DNA from: Adiantum capillus-veneris
Taxonomy: Eukaryota; Streptophyta; Polypodiopsida; Polypodiales; Pteridaceae
Reading direction: 5' to 3'
Assembly (NCBI GenBank): GCA_014529385.2
Contig: CM043948.1
Location: forward strand, 74,546,791-74,610,790
DNA length: 64,000 nt
The notes below the pieces were generated by a model that ran no database searches, was not told the DNA's origin, and worked only from the letters and a program-made list of their open reading frames with translations. This document shows positions 63,978 to 64,000 of the stretch, one piece after another. Numbering within the stretch: position 1 is the first letter of the stretch; the number at the start of each line of letters is the position of its first letter. Made by a program: the position numbers and the translations under genes.

Positions 63978-64000
63978 GCCGTGAGAGGGAGAGTGAGGGA

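Noticed and set aside
1-64000. tRNA, rRNA or other structural RNA genes
   Set aside because: tRNA-like matches are only the 12-18-base primer-binding sites of the retrotransposons; no cloverleaf-length sequence was recognised.

Overview
This window looks like nuclear DNA of a land plant, almost entirely occupied by nested LTR retrotransposons. The evidence is plant-type Ty3/gypsy elements (one with the extra archaeal-type RNase H of the Tat lineage), plant Ty1/copia elements primed by initiator-tRNA-Met, a gypsy element primed by tRNA-Asp, long (CT)n/(TG)n microsatellites and short GT-AG introns. No host housekeeping gene is recognisable. The exact plant group cannot be read from the sequence; I considered a fern or another large-genome plant, but only as a guess.

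Layout. Positions 1-388 plus 17158-21385 are one decayed Tat-lineage element (gag, protease, RT, RNase H, archaeal-type RNase H, integrase). It is split by a young 16.8-kb gypsy element, E1 (389-17152), with 937/943-bp LTRs that differ by about 1 percent, a GAGCC target duplication, a tRNA-Asp primer site and a polypurine tract. E1 is the most interesting object here. After gag-PR-RT-RNase H it carries two consecutive integrase-type H2C2 zinc modules, the integrase core, and then a second retroviral-type aspartic protease followed by a tail of W-x-P-K repeats. Downstream lies a 2.8-kb non-coding stretch with five copies of a perfect 24-bp palindrome (a sixth is in the 5' leader), and then a 1091-residue coiled-coil ORF just before the 3' LTR.

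From 22.2 to 24.8 kb (minus strand) lies a decayed E1 relative with gag, PR1 and PR2 but no RT, RNase H or integrase between them. From 26.7 to 39.9 kb (minus) lies another relative, 'gypsy B' (gag with three zinc knuckles, PR, W-x-P-K repeats, no pol). It is interrupted by a nearly complete copia element (copia 1, 30233-35697, TSD CCTAA) and by a truncated copia (copia 2, about 36240-39065). A third copia, related to copia 2 (43023-47673, TSD TGAAA), interrupts a BED-zinc-finger-like reading frame. A decayed chromovirus-like gypsy lies at 48.9-51.3 kb (plus), and a decayed relative of the E1 3' ORF lies at 52.0-53.9 kb (minus).

The right end differs. After a TATA box and leader (54.5 kb) come two adjacent mini-ORFs that resemble each other, then a gag-like zinc-knuckle region (55.6-57.4 kb), then two convergent intron-containing genes of unrecognised family: plus 57.5-60.3 kb, with transposase-like sequence features and internal stops, and minus 60.4-62.2 kb, apparently intact. 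Beyond these is low-complexity microsatellite DNA.

Taken together, the region records successive insertions: Tat element, then E1; gypsy B, then copia 2 and copia 1; BED-like gene, then copia 3. E1 is the youngest by LTR divergence, copia 1 is intermediate and copia 3 is older.
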